Below, in pieces: positions 12,658 to 24,266 of a stretch of 64,000 nucleotides of DNA (position 1 is the first letter of the stretch; each line of letters begins with the position of its first letter). Origin of the DNA: Artocarpus heterophyllus (lineage: Eukaryota > Streptophyta > Magnoliopsida > Rosales > Moraceae); NCBI GenBank assembly GCA_025403435.1, contig CM046348.1, forward strand, positions 33,538,052 to 33,602,051. The letters are read 5' to 3'. The notes below the pieces were generated by a model. It made no database searches. It was not told the DNA's origin and was given only the letters and a program-made list of their open reading frames with translations. A program made the position numbers and the translations under genes.

Positions 12658-12970
12658 ACAATGGGGGCAAATATTTTAAATGATGTGATGTTTCATAAGT
12701 TATGATTTTACTATTTGATATATTTACTTTATTAAAGGAAGTTTATGATCAATTTAATATTCAATTGAATTATTAATAGTATGGATTAAGTGAATGAATG
12801 TTGTAAAAAAAAATGTGTATGTATGGATCCTGGTTACGTTTTCCTTAACTACGTTTACAATTAAAGTTTCAAATAAGTTTTGTACTTAAAGTTTATCTTA
12901 AAGTTCCAAAATAAGTATGTAATGTATGAATGTAACGACATATGTGATATCCGTAAGGGGGGGCGTTACA

Positions 12971-13933
12971 AGCAAGATTTAAGTTTTGATTTTTTAACGA
13001 CATAGATTGATAGGATAATGCTTGGAAGGATCTTGATTAGTTGTAGACGAAGAATGACTTAATAAATGCTTTAACTTATTATTTTGTTGTTATTTTAGTT
13101 AAGTAATGCTGAAATTATGTTTGTTTATTAAGTTGAGTTTTTGCTATATTATAGACATGAAATGAAACAATAATTGTTTGGTAATGCTTCATTTATTGTC
13201 GACATAAGATGACATAATATATTCTTAAACCAATTAATAAATAATTAAAAAAACTAAAATATGTTTAAGTTAATTGTTAGAACGGAACCTTTGAACCTTA
13301 GCATTGTCATAATTACTATTGCATCCTTTTTAATTAGTTGTTATCAGCATAATTTTTATTTTGAATTAAACCAATTAATGTTCTATTTTAAATAAAGTTG
13401 CATTTCTTGTTATTAAAATTCCAAAATCACAAAATTCTAAAAATGGAAAGATGTTGTAAAAAAGTGTAAATATTATAAATATTTTGTAAATAATTAACTT
13501 TAATCCTCATATTATTTGGCTTAAAAATAAATTAAGTAATTATTATAATAAATATATTAGACCTTAGTACTCGCTTTCCCTATAGGTTCAACCTAAGATT
13601 CATCAAGTTTTATTACTTGTGACAACCTTATACTTAGAGGGTTATATCAGATTGCAACTTTCAAGATCAAATAGTTGGCCATTGAATGTGGCTTCTAGAT
13701 TATAATAAAATGACAAGGTGCAAAAATTTCAATGGAAAAGTTGAAAGGAGTCATGCATGGCTCCTGAATTCATCAGAACAAATTTTAAACTAACTGAGAC
13801 ATGTTTGAGTTAGGTTGCTAGATAAACATGAGATTTTGAGGTATACGAAGGAAGCTTGATCCATAAGAGTTGAACAGGTCAATGTTAGTATATTTGAGGA
13901 GTTCCTATACTAGTTATCAATTATTGTTACAAC
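12971..13933. other. AT-rich stretch without recognisable genes
   Basis: Between the solo LTR and the first transposase motif I see AT-rich DNA with no supportable ORF. The last few hundred bases (from about 13680) may be decayed upstream transposase sequence, but no frame is convincing. Confidence 0.5.
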
Positions 13934-15928
13934 ACAATTTGGATGTTATGCACTTTGAGAAGAATGTATGCGACGGTTTAGTATAGGCACTAACATAGAA
14001 AGAAATACGAAGGATATGGACAAAGCACTAAAAGATTTGGAGGACATTGGCATGAGACGTGAGTTGCATTTACACAAGGATAATGATTGGTAACTAAAAC
14101 CACATGTAGGCCATACTTTGGAGTCTGTGGATAGAAAAAAGTTTAGAAATTTTATTAAATCAGTGAAGTTTCCAAATAGGTTTACCTCTAATTTGAGGAG
14201 AAATGTTATTGAATCAAGCAGTGAATTAACTGGGCTTAAATCTCATGATTGTCAAATGATAATGCAACAGTTGTTGTCCATAAGAATTTGCCCTTTGTGA
14301 AAAAGGAAATTAGGGAAACGATTACCAAATTATGTAATTTTTTCCAAGTGATATATGCCAAAACATTAAACACCATAGATTTAAAGAAGGCATAAGAAAG
14401 TTGTGGGATGATATTGTACTAGTTGGAGACTATTTTCCTGCCTGCATTTTTTTTTTTTTTTTTGATATTATGGTTCACTTGGCAGTGCACCTATCAGAAG
14501 AAGCCATGCTTGGAGGTCCTGTTCACATGAGATGGATGTATCTATTCGAGCAGTACATTGGGACTCTCAAATAGTTTGTTAGAAATTAGGCATGACTAGA
14601 GGGTTTCGTTACTAAAGAATATATTGTGAATAAAGCTTTGACTTTTGTCCAATGTGCTTAAGTGGCGTTGAGACAAGATTAAATGATCCAGAAAAAAAGT
14701 TGGGCACCTAATGATTCGCCTTAAAAACAATAGTTTTCTGTATTCTAATCCCTATGTCATTCAATTGGGAAGGTAATAGCTACAACGTTATTTGAGGCCA
14801 CAAGAAACAAAAGAGTGTGGTATATTCAAACACTATCCAGAAGTTGAAAATGTATCAAGTATTTTCCATGTATTTAACATGTTTCTTGATAATAAATTAC
14901 AAGCCTTACCTGATGTGTTTTTTGTATATTAAATTATATACTTATGTAGTGAGCACATAGGGAAAATACAAGCCATTGGTCATCAAAACTTGAATAAAGT
15001 TCAATAAAAATAGTTCTCTAAGTGGTTCTACAAGAAGGTAAACACACCTACCATATTGCATTATAGTATGCCTATTCAACTTTAATAATACAAATGTAAT
15101 ATCATATTAACATTTCTCATGCAAATAGTTGCAGATGCATGATCTCCGCCAAATTAACTCGTTGGATGCCACCAATGAGTTGTTTTCTCTAGCACCAAGA
15201 ACAAACATTTTAGAACTATCATACTCAGGTTATATGGTGAATGGGGTTAAGTTTCTTGTGTTTGACCGTGATGTAAGACATAAGATTATAAGCAATGGTG
15301 TATGCAAACCTAGAACAGGATATACAAAATTTTATGGGCAGTTAGAGTCATACACTTATTGATATAAAGAACCAGTTACAATGGAGAATGTAAGTGTACA
15401 AAAAGAAGGCAAGTATTATCATAAATACTTAGTGATATAAAGATGATCCTTTCATACTTGCATCTCAGGAACAACATTTTTTTTACACCAATGATTTATT
15501 CAATGATCCAAATTGGAAGGTGGTTGAACACTTTAGGCATCGATATATTTGGGATATGACTGATGATGTCAAAACTGAAGTTCAGATATTACAAGACAAT
15601 AACTCTTCCAACTTCAACCTAGAGATTGAGCAACCTGAGTTAGACACCTTAATATTTAGTTGACCTGGTATTGTTCTAATCTTGTCGAAGATATAGAAGC
15701 TATCTTTGTCAATAACTAAAGGGATGACATGGGTTTTATTGATGATGATGACATAATAAAGGTTGATGACACATTAGAGGAGTATATTGAGGTCAAGTTG
15801 TCAGAGCATGAAGCTGAGAAAGAAAACGATGAACAAACTTCTTTTGACCATACTACTTACATAGCTAGTGATGATGATCCAGTCTTTTTATATTGTATTC
15901 ATCCTATCAACTTTGAAACTTCTAATTA
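13934..15928 (+). pseudogene. CACTA (En/Spm) TNP2-like transposase remnant
   Basis: Several diagnostic pieces occur in order on the plus strand but in broken frames. HNLDVMHFEKNVCDGL (13934-13981) is the TNP2 signature. MRRELHLHKDNDW, then KSVKFPNRF and LKSHDCQMIMQQLL (14050-14300), match the following TNP2 region. VHLAVHLSEEAMLGGPVHMRWMYLFE (14471-14560, key residues HLAVHL and GGPVHMRWMY) matches the DUF4218 domain. FNDPNWKVVEHFRHRYIWDM (about 15500-15560) resembles DUF4216. An acidic tail (15729-15928) follows, as in relatives. In the family the protein cuts and pastes the element via its CACTA ends. The stops and frameshifts mean it is dead. Confidence 0.85.
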
Positions 15929-16009
15929 ATTGTGATTTCTAAATATAATGCATAAATTAATCTTATTTTTTACTACTAACGTGCAGCATGTCTAGCCTAG
16001 TTGCCACTT

Positions 16010-16530
16010 ACGTTTGATCAACTAGGGGAGCTAAGCTCCCACTGGGACGTAGGACCATGTTACCATCCCAGTACAAGTCAGGTAAGAATTTGAATATTTA
16101 AGGGCCCGTTTATTTCATGGTTCGAATCACGGTTCGAATCATTTTGCTATAGTATTTTCTCTCATAAAAATTTAAATCTTCATTCAAATATTTTATTCAA
16201 ATATTCAAACCAAACAGGCACTAAACGACTTTCTTTTTTTTTTTAGATTTTCATTGGTCTATTTTAATCCATAAACCTTGAACATATAGTACTAGATCCC
16301 CTAGACCATAGGGGTAGGGGAGAGTCAAGGGCAATAGACATCACCAAATAAGTGGCTCTCCATGGAAAGATATCTGTTCAGTTTGACCAAACAGGTGATA
16401 CAATAAAGATTGTTGGCGACTTTGCAGCCTGGTTTGAGAGAATCATTGAGGTACATAGGAGGAATTATGTACCACCATTTTATAACACTTGAAGGTCTAT
16501 CCAGTACAGGATAAGGATGATCCCTAATTG
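16010..16530 (+). pseudogene. Second CACTA-associated protein remnant (plant transposase PF03004-like)
   Basis: After the TNP2 remnant, 16310-16490 can be read on the plus strand as KISVQFDQTGDTIKIVGDFAAWFERIIEVHRRNYVPPF. This resembles the plant-specific Ptta/En/Spm family protein that accompanies TNP2 in many CACTA elements. Stops interrupt it on both sides. The identification rests on pattern and neighbourhood only. Confidence 0.5.
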
Positions 16531-16712
16531 GATAACAGTGATAACCCTTTTATCATTTCAATTTTATTATTATTTTTTTTTTGCAAAACATGTACTATAA
16601 AATATATGAAAATACAGCAATAGTCTGAAATTGAGTTGAAAAATGAGCTGCTTGCATATATCATGCATAAGGCTTAAAAATGCAATCGAAATGGAAAAAT
16701 GACCTTCAAGTC

Positions 16713-17619
16713 CACTACAAAAAAATATTGTAAGTCTAATTATGCCTAAAAAAGTCAAAGATCCTATCCATTGGACTTATCAATTTATGCCTAAAACTGT
16801 CAAGGATCCTAACCATTGCATTGGTCTAATTATGCCTAATACTATAACTTTTTTTTATAGGCCAAAACTCAAATGAATGCAATAAACCGTAAAGAATCAA
16901 GAGGGCAAACTTATCAAGAGCAATCATTTTACTTGTAACATCGACATAGAAATGTAAGATACTATGCTTTTTTATCAAACTTCTATTTTTTTACTATTAG
17001 ATCATGTAGCGTGTATCTTATTTTGTTTGTTATAACTTATATGGAGTATGTTTTATTTTGTGTCATATTATTTTATCATAATTATATGATTTTTATTAAT
17101 AATTATTTCATTCAAGTAATTTCAACCAAATTACAATTTATTTTTATTCATTTAAAAATAAATACTAATTTTTAATAAAAAATTTAAATTCAAATCGAAT
17201 AATTTGATATAAATAAAATTAATCTAAAATTAATTATTTAATTGCAATTAATTAATTGTTAATTGTTTTTATAATTAATTGCAACCAAATTACAAGTTTT
17301 TGGCGACGACAAGCTTACTTGTACAGAAAATCTACAGCGATGACAAAAACTTCATTAAAGTTTGAATATTTTTAAAAAATTTTAAAACATTTAGTGGCGA
17401 CAATTTTCAAATTTGTCATCATCATAAAGTTTGTTGGCATCATGTTGTATCTATTCATGACAAGAAGTAGTGATGACTTGCCATCAACTTAATGATGACA
17501 CTCTATCGTTGCAGAAACTCCTTTTAACGACGAATTATTAGCGATAACATAAATATTTTTTTTGCAACAATAAGCTATCTTTTAGCGACATCGTTGTAAA
17601 GTCTTCGTTTCATGTAGTA
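16713..17619. repeat. CACTA-type terminal/subterminal sequence
   Basis: CACTACAAAAAAAT at 16713 resembles the standard CACTA-element terminus, and CATGTAGTA at 17611-17619 resembles the opposite end in inverted form. Between 17300 and 17610 short motifs such as GGCGACGACAA, AGCGATGACAAA, GTGGCGACAA and AGCGACATCG recur, like subterminal repeats where the transposase binds. The termini are imperfect and the flanking triplets (GTC/AGG) do not match, so boundaries are tentative. Confidence 0.45.
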
Positions 17620-17857
17620 AGGTTTGGGCTCGTGAGGTAGCGGTACTGTAAGGGGGTCGTTGGCTCATTCTAGTCATCGGTGTGATCTAGGCTCTTTGGG
17701 GGGCCAACGAGGGTTTGTCTGCATTTTCTTCACCATGCGGTTTCCCCCTCAACTCTGACATCTTCATCAGTTCTCCGATATCTCATGGATTCCTACGCTG
17801 GGCTCTTATGAGTGATAGACATGACTTTTTTCCCTTTGTTTTCTGTAGATTTAGATT

Positions 17858-17878
17858 CCCCCCCCCCCCCCCCCCCCC
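17858..17878. repeat. Homopolymer of 21 cytosines
   Basis: An uninterrupted run of C occupies these positions. On the minus strand this is a poly-G tract able to form G-quadruplex-type structures. The exact length could be affected by sequencing or assembly error. Confidence 0.85.
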
Positions 17879-17901
17879 TTCCCTTCTTTGTGGCTGATGT
17901 A

Positions 17902-18212
17902 GGTAATTTAATCTAATGTTGGAATTGTTGTTCTAATGAATGATGAACAAATTTCATTTCCCCCTTCTTTAGTTGATTTCAGTATTTGGCTATTGGGATT
18001 TTGTTCTAATGATGAATAAGTTTTATTACTATTTCCTCCTTTCTTTTTTTTTTTGGGTAATTTCAGTATATAGCTATTTGGGTATTGGATTTTTTTTGTT
18101 CGAATGATGCAATTTTTATTTCCTCTTGTTTTTGGCCAATTTCGATATTTGATGATCTGAGGTTGGATTTTTTTATTTTGTTGAGTGACGAACATGTTTT
18201 ATTTCTTTGTTT
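17902..18212. repeat. Degenerate tandem repeat, about four units of 70-84 bases
   Basis: Units begin near 17902, 17972, 18056 and 18134. Each shares the order GGTAATTTCAGTAT, TTGGxTATTGGxTTTT, TTGTTCTAATGATGAA and a final T-rich TTATTTCCTC block. Divergence between units is high. No ORF of note is present. Confidence 0.7.
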
Positions 18213-18576
18213 TTCTTGTTGATCTGGGTATTGTTGACTCTTTCATGATCGTCAGTAACAAAAGAACATTGGAAGATAGGAAGCAGGGGAATTTTTTTTT
18301 CAACTAAAGAAAGAGAAAGGAAGCTTGGCCTCGATTCTTTGCAATCTCTGCTCTACTTGCGTCTCATCGTCATCAATTTTATAGATCATGATCTCACAAG
18401 AATTCTAGTTTGAATATGTGATGAAGCTCTTGTTAGAATGAAATTGTGAAGAAAACCATCATCACCCAGGATTGTTCATGTCAAATCATCAAGAATATTA
18501 ATAAGATGCGGAAGCTAACCTGAATCCATTGATAGAATGTGATTCTTGAGTCCTTTGGTTGAGGATCTTTCAAGTC
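18213..18576. other. Flanking stretch without recognised features
   Basis: This lies between the tandem repeat and the old copia LTR. I see no coding potential. The last 14 bases before the LTR (GATCTTTCAAGTC) resemble the sequence just inside the other LTR (AATCTTTTCCAAGTC). Confidence 0.4.
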
Positions 18577-18896
18577 TGGTACGTAAATCCTTCCTATCAG
18601 AATGCTCTGTAATCTCTTTGTAGATGGGTAACAGAAAAATAATGTACGTACTGACTTGGGGACCACAACCCCTTTATATAATTGCTAAACCCTAGCAATT
18701 ATCCATAATTACCAATTTAGCCCATCATAAAATTAGTAATTATAATTTTGGTCTCTACACATAGGAGGCCTATACTTAATGATGCATTAAAAGCCCAAAA
18801 CCCAAATTGATCACTTTTAATTGGGCAACCTTGTTGATAGCCTTTAATTCACGTTTATTTAATATATCAGCCCATATATTGGATTTTGATCCAACA
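18577..18896 (-). repeat. 3' LTR of the old copia element
   Basis: This 320-base LTR ends TGATCCAACA on the plus strand (TGTTGGATCA on the minus). It is about 97 percent identical by eye to 29840-30159. The polypurine tract on its inner side supports calling it the 3' LTR. Confidence 0.85.
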
Positions 18897-19325
18897 ATTT
18901 CCCACTTGGGCTATATATGAAACTTTATAAATGTGAATTATACCTTATGAGCTCATGAATTTTGCTATCAAAACCTTATGCACCTCAACAATCTTGTCCA
19001 TTAACCATATCAATATAGGACCAAAGCGACCTTCGTTACATATGTCGTAACTAGACCCATCAATGATCATATATACCAATACAACTAATGACAAGATCAA
19101 GCATGGATGTGTAGCATGGAAATTTCATGCAATGTGATCTTAATATGCCTATTTCTAACTGGTCCACCTGAAAACTTTAGTGAGATCAAACCATACCAAA
19201 ATCAGAGTGTGAATAAACTGAAAACTTTATTTCTGCAGAAAATAACCTCAAAATATCCATAAACTGAAATAACTGAAAAATGTATATATCATAAGAGCAT
19301 TTAAAATTACAAACTCCCACTAAAA

Positions 19326-19651
19326 CTAAATATCCTGAAATGATATGACACCTATACGAGCAATGTGCTCATGAAACATTTTGGGTGGCAATCCTTTAGT
19401 AAGCGGATCCGCAATCATGGAGTTTGTGCCGATGTGCTCTATAGACAACTGTCCACTCTGAACTCTTTTTTTCACAACTAGGAACTTGATCTCTATATGC
19501 TTTGACTTTGTCGAGCTCCTGTTGTTGTTGGAATACAAAACTGCTAACTTATTGTCACAAAATATCTTGAGTGGTCTTTGAATATTGTCCACTATACGCA
19601 GCCCTGTGACAAAATTTTGCAGCCATATTCCATGATTGGACACCTCATAAC
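19326..19651 (-). pseudogene. RNase H C-terminal part of the old copia element
   Basis: On the minus strand this reads LKIFCDNKLAVLYSNNNRSSTKSKHIEIKF and then GQLSIEHIGTNSMIADPLTKGLPP. This is the copia RNase H end with the Cys-Asp-Asn motif, the KSKHIEIK stretch and the ADPLTKGL tail. It ends 420 bases before the polypurine tract. It continues the frame lost at 29345 on the far side of the inserted element; the junction is at the ATAAC target site. Confidence 0.85.
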
Positions 19652-21685
19652 TGTTAGACATGTATGCTCTAAGGAGTAAAAATGTAATACGTTTTTGGAG
19701 ACATTTTTTATCAATAAAGAATTTATTCATTTATATATACCAAATATTGTCCTCTTTACGTTCATATTTGTTGAATGTATGATAAGCAAACAGTAGTCTG
19801 AGACTATCAGTCTAAACCTTAAGAGTTGGGCATATGATGGGATGATTATGCGGTAGACACGACTCTTAAGGTGATGGTCTAAAATATATGATCCGCAATC
19901 GAGGGAATAAAGTTGGGCGCTTTATTCATGTAAAGATTGTTATGTTGTCTATATCCCTTTTGGGAGATGGTTTGTCTTGGCCATCGGAGTTGGACTCCGT
20001 GAATAGAAACATTGGCGCATTGTCATAGGTGACGATGTGTTGGATCGGGACATAAAGTGAATTGATTTGGATTAATAATTCTGTCTTGTCAAATCGATTC
20101 ACTTTAGACAATCATTTGTATTGTATCTTAATCCTGAGATGAATAATGGGCCCGTTGTCTCGACTTGTGTCTTTTGATGTACCAATGGGTGACTCCCACA
20201 TCTCTATAGTGGCATGCATGCCGGTACGTTGGAGGCATGACTCTTGGTAGCGTAGACTTGTTATTCATAGATATGGAATCCATAGCTCCTCTTTAGGAGT
20301 AATGATATCCTCTTATATGCGTTGTCCTGTAATTGGAAAACTGGAGCGCTTAACCATTTGGATACATAGGTGTAACCGAATGGTATACTATCTTTAGATG
20401 GTAAGTTTTCTAATGGTGAGACAATGGAACGTAAGATAAAAATAATCGGGAAGGTAAGACAGAACTTGTCCTTAAGCCGATTATGGATGATCATATGGGG
20501 ATGCGATACACTATGATATGTCATGGAGACTTAGCTACACGAGCTTCGTAATTCTATAAAGTTCGAGAGTGCAGCTCCAAGCTTTTAGTGGAGTAGCGTT
20601 GGAGTTGATAATTGTGAAATGTATATCTGGGATATTGGGTTTCATAATTATCATGAGCTTGAACTTTATAGGTCCATTTTGGTCCCCTTTGCTAGCTCAC
20701 AAAATCCTGTAACGACACGGCGTGCTTTTCCAATAATTGGTGACTTATGTCGGATTTATCAGATTGGTTTAAAATTTATAAGAATCAAATAATTCATGTC
20801 TGTTTATCGGTTGAATTAATTATGTAAGAAATTAGTTCAAGATGAACTTGTTGAATTATGGCGTTCAGATAATTCTTGTCTGTTTATCGGTTGTTTTAAT
20901 TTTGGACAATTAGAACAAGATAAACTTGTAGAATTATTGTGAATTGATTTATTTTCTTAGAGATTATCTTGATAAAGTTTGTTTTGATCAGATATCTTTT
21001 CTATTGGGCTATTTGAATCAAAACTGAGACTTTATCCTTTAGAATCTCGGGTGGAAAATAAAAGATTCGCGGAGATTTTTTCTCGGCAGTTCGGCATGCC
21101 GGATGACGTGTTCGGCCTGCCGAACTGGCCAGTTCGGCCTGCCTATCTCACAGTTCGGCATGCCGACCGCGACAGCTAAGATTACGCGTTTTTCACGCGT
21201 ATCTTATCAGATATTGATCCAAACTTTATTCTGTTTCGATTTTTGAGACCTAATCTGATATGGACTAACCCCAAGGACCAATAGGTATAAAAAGAGAGTG
21301 AGTCTAATGATTTACTCAGATCAATTTGAGAGATTAAGAGTGATACTCTTCTAGTGAGCATCTGAAAACTCCCTGAGAGCTTTTGTTCACAAATCACGAG
21401 CACTAGCTTTGGGTTCTCTCTATTGGTTGGAAGGAGAGTCACCGGTGGAAGAGCTGTACGTGTGAGCCCACACTCACTCCGGTTGTGGATAGAGAATAGC
21501 AAAAAAGACCAGTTGGTTGAGGCTCTTCTGGAACGTTACTTCTCTACACAGGTCGCGGAGGTTCTTCAGCATACTGAGGTTAGTAAGATCTGTTTAATTT
21601 ATACATATAACATGTCAAACTTGTGTTTTGGAAAATACTCTGATGAAAAATTTTAAAAATTCCGCTGCGCACTTTGTTTCCAACA
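19652..21685 (+). repeat. 5' LTR of the young copia element
   Basis: It contains a TATA box (TATAAAAAGA at 21286-21295) about 130 bases before a conserved, potentially structured leader. It also holds the CGGC cluster at about 21090-21165, where some units are the perfect palindrome TTCGGCATGCCG. It ends CAACA at 21685. Confidence 0.93.
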
Positions 21686-21687
21686 AT

Positions 21688-21699
21688 TGGTATCAGAGC
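21688..21699 (+). other. Primer-binding site, initiator tRNA-Met type
   Basis: TGGTATCAGAGC lies two bases after the 5' LTR end. It is the standard primer site of plant copia elements, complementary to the 3' end of initiator tRNA-Met. Confidence 0.92.
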
Positions 21700-22185
21700 C
21701 GAGGTTTTTACATAAATTTGCAAGTTTGTGATCATGTTATATGCATAAATTTTGTGATCTTAATCTCTCCAATGCTTGAATTAAATTTTATAGAGAGATG
21801 GCACTCTAGGTTTCTATATAATATATATGTTGTCATGGATTATATGGTGAATGTTTATTAATTAATTATGGTTGATTAAATTGTTGTTTAATTATTTATT
21901 AATTAATTAATACCGGTTATGGTTCCTTAGAGGTTAGAATGTGTATCTAGGTTTTTCATGTAATTAGATGGCGGACTATCATCTCCGTCTAGGAATTATT
22001 ATTTAATTTATAAGAATTTTGTAATTAAATAATTATTCGGAGAAGACGGAACGAGAAGTCGGATCTTGAAGATAGATGATGGCGCCTCCAGGTATTTCCT
22101 GTGTCTCTAATTTTATGTTTTTGAATTGTTGAAAATAAAATTGATGAATTGCATTAAAATTGTATTTTCTGGATTGAGGGTTTTC

Positions 22186-22385
22186 TGCTCGGTCGGCATG
22201 CCGGACCTCACAGTTCGGCAGGCCGAAGGTCACAGATCGGCAGGCCGGACGTACGGTCCGGCAGGCCGACAGTGGGGCAGAAATTTTGGTGCTCTGCCGG
22301 CAGGCCGAACCTTCATGTTCGGCAGGCCGAACCACCATGATCGGCAGACCGATCACCCAGATCGGCCTGCCGACCGAGAGCTGCC
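22186..22385. repeat. Cluster E of CGGCAGGCCGA near-palindromes in the copia leader
   Basis: About nine units occur in 200 bases between the primer site and gag, such as TTCGGCAGGCCGAA, GTCCGGCAGGCCGAC and GATCGGCCTGCCGACC. Most are in the CAGG orientation, opposite to the CCTG orientation prevailing in the LTR. The G+C content stands out from the AT-rich leader around it. Confidence 0.88.
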
Positions 22386-23342
22386 AGGTGTCCAGAAAAG
22401 GTGCGATTTTTTCAGTGCAGTTTTAATTTTATTTTTGGGACGATTCTGAGAAACATTAAATTTGGATATGACCGGAAATATGAAGTGTTCGATTCATACG
22501 GGATTGAGGACTTGAAGATGGATATTACATGAAGAAGGATACAGCTTGAGGATTCAAGGATGAAGAATCGATAAATGTCTCGATTATTCTCTTGTAATCT
22601 TATTTTTTCTATTCTCTAGGGTGGAACCATAATATTACGGTTATTATTATTATGCTTGTAGCTTTGCTTGATTGCTTTGCTTGTCTGCATTATAATATGA
22701 TTTACCATGTATATTGATAACATGTCATATAGAATAGGGAGTGCCGCTCATATTAAAATTGTTCATGCATAATTTTAAAATAAAACCTTGACTTCAAAAG
22801 ATTGAGTGGGAGAAGGTTTTCGAAGAGAGAACCTAAGGCCTCCATCGTTGGTCCATAGGAAGAACATGATGGTCCCAACCCCTAGGAAGGGATTTCTATC
22901 ATGTACCAGATTGGATCTCTGAAAGGATAAGGTATTTTAGTATGATTTATGGTTGCACACCCCTAGGTGGTGATTATAAATCATGGATAAAATATTAAAA
23001 CGGTGGTTATACACTCACGTTAATTTTATTATTAACCTCCCCTAGGAGCTCTGTTAATAAAATTAATGGCCAAAGAAACGATTATTAGTATATGCTGGAT
23101 CATACGGGTCCTGGATGGCATATATTAATCAGGAGGAGATCCGTGTTCCTGATTGAATTTGACATGACTCCCCTAGGAGCTTGATAAATTCTGAGTTGGG
23201 AATTATCGTTGTAAGGTTGTGATATTTTCAAGGTTTTGACACATAAACACATTTGTATGATTTTACATGATTGTGTTAACTTACTAAATTATTATATATG
23301 TTTGCTTATGTTTGGTATATGATTCTTTATTGTAGATTGAAA

Positions 23343-24266
23343 ATGTCTAAAAACGCTTTATCATCGATACTTGACAAAAACCAATTAACCGGTGAGAACT
23401 ATAATGATTGGAAACGGAACCTGGACATCATCCTTTCCTTTGAGAAACTGAAATATGTTCTGACAACTCCTTGTCCTCCCGAGCCTACGGGAGACTCAAG
23501 TAATGAGCAATTCCAAGCGTACGAACGCTGGAAAGATGCTAATGATCAGGCCCGCTGCTATGTTATGGCTAGCATCAATAACGTGCTGCAGGCTCAACAT
23601 CAGGATTATGAAACTGCGAAGCAGATCTTGGATAATCTTGAGGACATGTTTGGAGGCCAGGCCATAACAAAGCGGCAAGGGGCGCTTCGGAAACTCTTAA
23701 ACTGTAGACAGAGACCGGGGACATCTGTAAAGGAGCACATGATGTTGGTCATGGGTTACCTCGCTGAGGCTCAAACCAATGGAGCCGACATCGATGCTGA
23801 AACTCAGATGACTATGGTCTTTGAGACTCTGTCTAAGGAATTTATTCCGTTTAGAGCTACTTTTAATCTAAGCAATAGACGGGATATGACCTTGACAGAA
23901 CTGATGAAACAGTTACAAGAGTTTGAACTGCTGATCAGGGAGTCTCCTGCTGGTGGAGAGGCCAATATGGTAGCTGCTTCTGGTTCCAATCCTAACTCTG
24001 GGAATGGAAAGAAACAACGGGCCAAGAGTGGGAAGTCTTCTATTCCTATTGCTACCAAGAGCAAGAAGAAGAAGAAGAAGAACCCAAAGAAGCTTAAGTG
24101 CTTCTTTTGTGGTAAGGTCGGGCATATAAAGAAGCATTGCAAGGACTTCCTTTCCAAGGGAGGTAGGTGTGATCTTCTATATTTAGAAACTTGTTTGGTT
24201 GAGGAATCCAGTGACATTTGGGTCATAGATTCTGGTGCAACTAATCATGTTTGTGTTTCTCTGTAG
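23343..24266 (+). CDS. Copia Gag and protease N-terminal part (ends at in-frame TAG)
   Basis: A 307-codon frame encodes the capsid-like Gag (ENYNDWKRNLDIIL, then the UBN2-type region with TKRQGALRKLLNCRQ) and a Lys-rich linker. A CCHC zinc knuckle, CFFCGKVGHIKKHC, follows at about residues 258-271. The protease active-site motif WVIDSGATNHVC comes near the end. Gag packages element RNA in virus-like particles; the protease matures the polyprotein. I chose the Met at 23343 because MSKNALSS is the usual kind of start; an upstream in-frame Met at 23298 adds 15 residues. The TAG at 24264-24266 falls right after the protease motif in a region normally continuous with pol. Confidence 0.9.
   Translation: MSKNALSSILDKNQLTGENYNDWKRNLDIILSFEKLKYVLTTPCPPEPTGDSSNEQFQAYERWKDANDQARCYVMASINNVLQAQHQDYETAKQILDNLEDMFGGQAITKRQGALRKLLNCRQRPGTSVKEHMMLVMGYLAEAQTNGADIDAETQMTMVFETLSKEFIPFRATFNLSNRRDMTLTELMKQLQEFELLIRESPAGGEANMVAASGSNPNSGNGKKQRAKSGKSSIPIATKSKKKKKKNPKKLKCFFCGKVGHIKKHCKDFLSKGGRCDLLYLETCLVEESSDIWVIDSGATNHVCVSL

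Larger units (their letters stand above)
9758..12970 (+). mobile_element. Solo LTR, gypsy-like, 3.2 kb, TSD AGCAA
   Basis: The unit starts TGTAACATCC and ends GGGCGTTACA. It is bounded by the perfect 5-base direct repeat AGCAA at 9753-9757 and 12971-12975. No gag, pol, primer-binding site or polypurine tract lies between the ends, so it is a solo LTR left by LTR-LTR recombination. The plus orientation is inferred from a CT-rich, leader-like stretch at about 10465-10560. The termini resemble those of the LTRs at 33114 and 37642, suggesting chromovirus-like relatives. It carries CGGCCTGCCG clusters near both ends. Confidence 0.85.

Noticed and set aside
22126..22449. Open frames of 107 codons on both strands of the copia leader
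   Set aside because: They are produced by the GC-rich CGGCAGGCCG repeat cluster, which is free of stops; no domain and no counterpart in copia elements.
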